In this document: positions 13,372 to 14,136 of the stretch, one piece after another
Position numbering within the stretch: position 1 is the first letter of the stretch
Layout: the number at the start of each line of letters is the position of its first letter
Source of the DNA: Akkermansiaceae bacterium UBA4145
GTDB lineage: Bacteria > Verrucomicrobiota > Verrucomicrobiia > Verrucomicrobiales > Akkermansiaceae
Length of the DNA stretch: 14,136 nt
Assembly: GCA_002380675.1 (NCBI GenBank)
Contig: DFWB01000332.1
Span: 1 to 14,136, forward strand
Direction: 5' to 3'
Notes under the pieces: generated by a model
Database searches by the model: none
The model's input: the letters and a program-made list of their open reading frames with translations, nothing else
Told to the model about the DNA's origin: nothing
Program-made: the position numbers and the translations under genes

Positions 13372-14136
13372 ATGTCGAAATACCGCAGCTCCCCGGAACC
13401 TCAACTGACCGGGATGCCCTCAGGCATCCCCTATATAATCGGCAACGAAGCCGCCGAGAGATTCAGCTTCTATGGAATGAAGACCATTCTGGCGGTCTTT
13501 ATGACGAAGTATCTCTGGCTCATGAATGATACCCCGGGCCAGGCGATGGGCGAGGCCTCAGCTACTGAGAAGGTACACCTCTTCACTTTTGCAGTTTATA
13601 TCACTCCTTTGCTCGGAGCCTTCATCTCAGACGCAGTCTTTGGGAAGTATAAAACCATTATCCGTCTCTCCATTGTCTACTGCGCAGGCCACGCCGCACT
13701 CGCACTGATGGGAATCCAGGGGGATGCCGCTATCTGGTTTGTTGCCGGACTCGTCCTGATTTCGCTTGGCTCAGGTGGAATCAAGCCCTGCGTCTCGGCT
13801 CATGTCGGAGACCAGTTCGGAAAATCCAACAGCCACCTGGTAACCCGGATCTTCAACTACTTTTACTGGTCCATCAACCTTGGCGCCTTCCTTTCCACGA
13901 TGCTGACTCCGTGGTTACTGGAATGGTATGGCCCGCACCTTGCCTTCGGTGTTCCCGGGGTGCTCATGGTCCTCGCGACTGTCGTATTCTGGATGGGGCG
14001 CGATCGATTCATCCACGTTCCACCAGGAGGCAAGGCATTCCTGAGGGAGACCTTCAGCCCGGTGGGGCTCAAGGCCATGGCAAAACTCTCGGTCCTCTTC
14101 CTCTTTGTTGCCATGTTCTGGGCCCTCTTCGATCAG
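13372..14136 (+). CDS. POT/PTR-family proton-coupled peptide transporter (3' truncated)
   Basis: The 255 visible residues run open to the end of the window; the rest of the usual 12 or more helices lies beyond it. The family's proton-coupling motif ExxERFxxYG is present as NEAAERFSFYG, on the first membrane helix. The PTR2 signatures are also visible: SGGIKPCVSAHVGDQF and FNYFYWSINLGAF. At least five hydrophobic membrane segments can be seen (for example LVLISLGSGGI and LVVF-type stretches at LFLFVAMFWALF). The predicted role is uptake of di- and tripeptides driven by protons across the inner membrane; substrate preference is not readable. ATG at 13372 is the first start in frame that includes the whole N-terminus; a TANNNT box rather than a Shine-Dalgarno precedes it. 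Confidence 0.92.
   Translation, partial: MSKYRSSPEPQLTGMPSGIPYIIGNEAAERFSFYGMKTILAVFMTKYLWLMNDTPGQAMGEASATEKVHLFTFAVYITPLLGAFISDAVFGKYKTIIRLSIVYCAGHAALALMGIQGDAAIWFVAGLVLISLGSGGIKPCVSAHVGDQFGKSNSHLVTRIFNYFYWSINLGAFLSTMLTPWLLEWYGPHLAFGVPGVLMVLATVVFWMGRDRFIHVPPGGKAFLRETFSPVGLKAMAKLSVLFLFVAMFWALFDQ

Noticed and set aside
1..14136. CRISPR arrays, transposons, toxin-antitoxin or defence genes
   Set aside because: No repeated spacer-like units, transposase motifs, terminal repeats or defence-domain signatures were seen on either strand.

Overview
The window reads as a piece of chromosome from a Verrucomicrobiota-like bacterium, judged from gene content only. It opens with the C-terminal part of a PVC-type membrane-bound dehydrogenase carrying a heme-binding CxxCH domain, a family typical of Verrucomicrobia and Planctomycetes. 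It also has a GQSN-type SGNH carbohydrate esterase, a Tat-exported xylose-isomerase-like TIM-barrel protein and a single-pass anti-sigma-like protein. Genus cannot be read from this sequence. Genes are densely packed and no gap reaches 300 bases. I see no rRNA, tRNA, CRISPR array, insertion sequence or prophage gene.

Region 1 (1-4824, all +) is a tight run of six genes. They are the truncated cytochrome/dehydrogenase, a SnoaL-like small protein (ATGA overlap), a YciI-like protein, a secreted SGNH esterase, a conserved protein often annotated as 3-methyladenine DNA glycosylase (again ATGA overlap), and a short putative lipoprotein. It mixes extracytoplasmic oxidation and carbohydrate deacylation with small cytoplasmic proteins of unknown substrate.

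Region 2 (4942-7519) holds purB (+). Facing it on the minus strand are a PduO-type cobalamin adenosyltransferase and, downstream of that, a small exported protein that may be thioredoxin-like without a CxxC motif.

Region 3 (7701-9809, +) holds a Tat-signal sugar isomerase/epimerase-like protein, a single-pass membrane protein resembling the anti-sigma partners of ECF sigma factors, and a HAD phosphatase of the phosphoglycolate phosphatase type. The 3' end of the phosphatase gene overlaps the 3' end of the convergent aat gene by 50 bases.

Region 4 (9760-14136) has aat (minus, N-end rule leucyl/phenylalanyl transferase) divergent from the classical lipid/ribosome block yceD-rpmF-plsX-fabH. After fabH comes the start of a POT-family peptide transporter that runs off the window.

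Most of the window is ordinary housekeeping and catabolic content, and I found no convincing new multi-gene system. The points most worth following up are: the misannotation-prone conserved protein at 3444-4328; the near absence of Shine-Dalgarno sequences together with TANNNT boxes 5-9 bases before several start codons (possible leaderless transcription); the gph/aat tail-to-tail overlap; and a few departures from family consensus (YceD cysteines, the PduO LPGG segment, a calcium-loop-like insert in the esterase).
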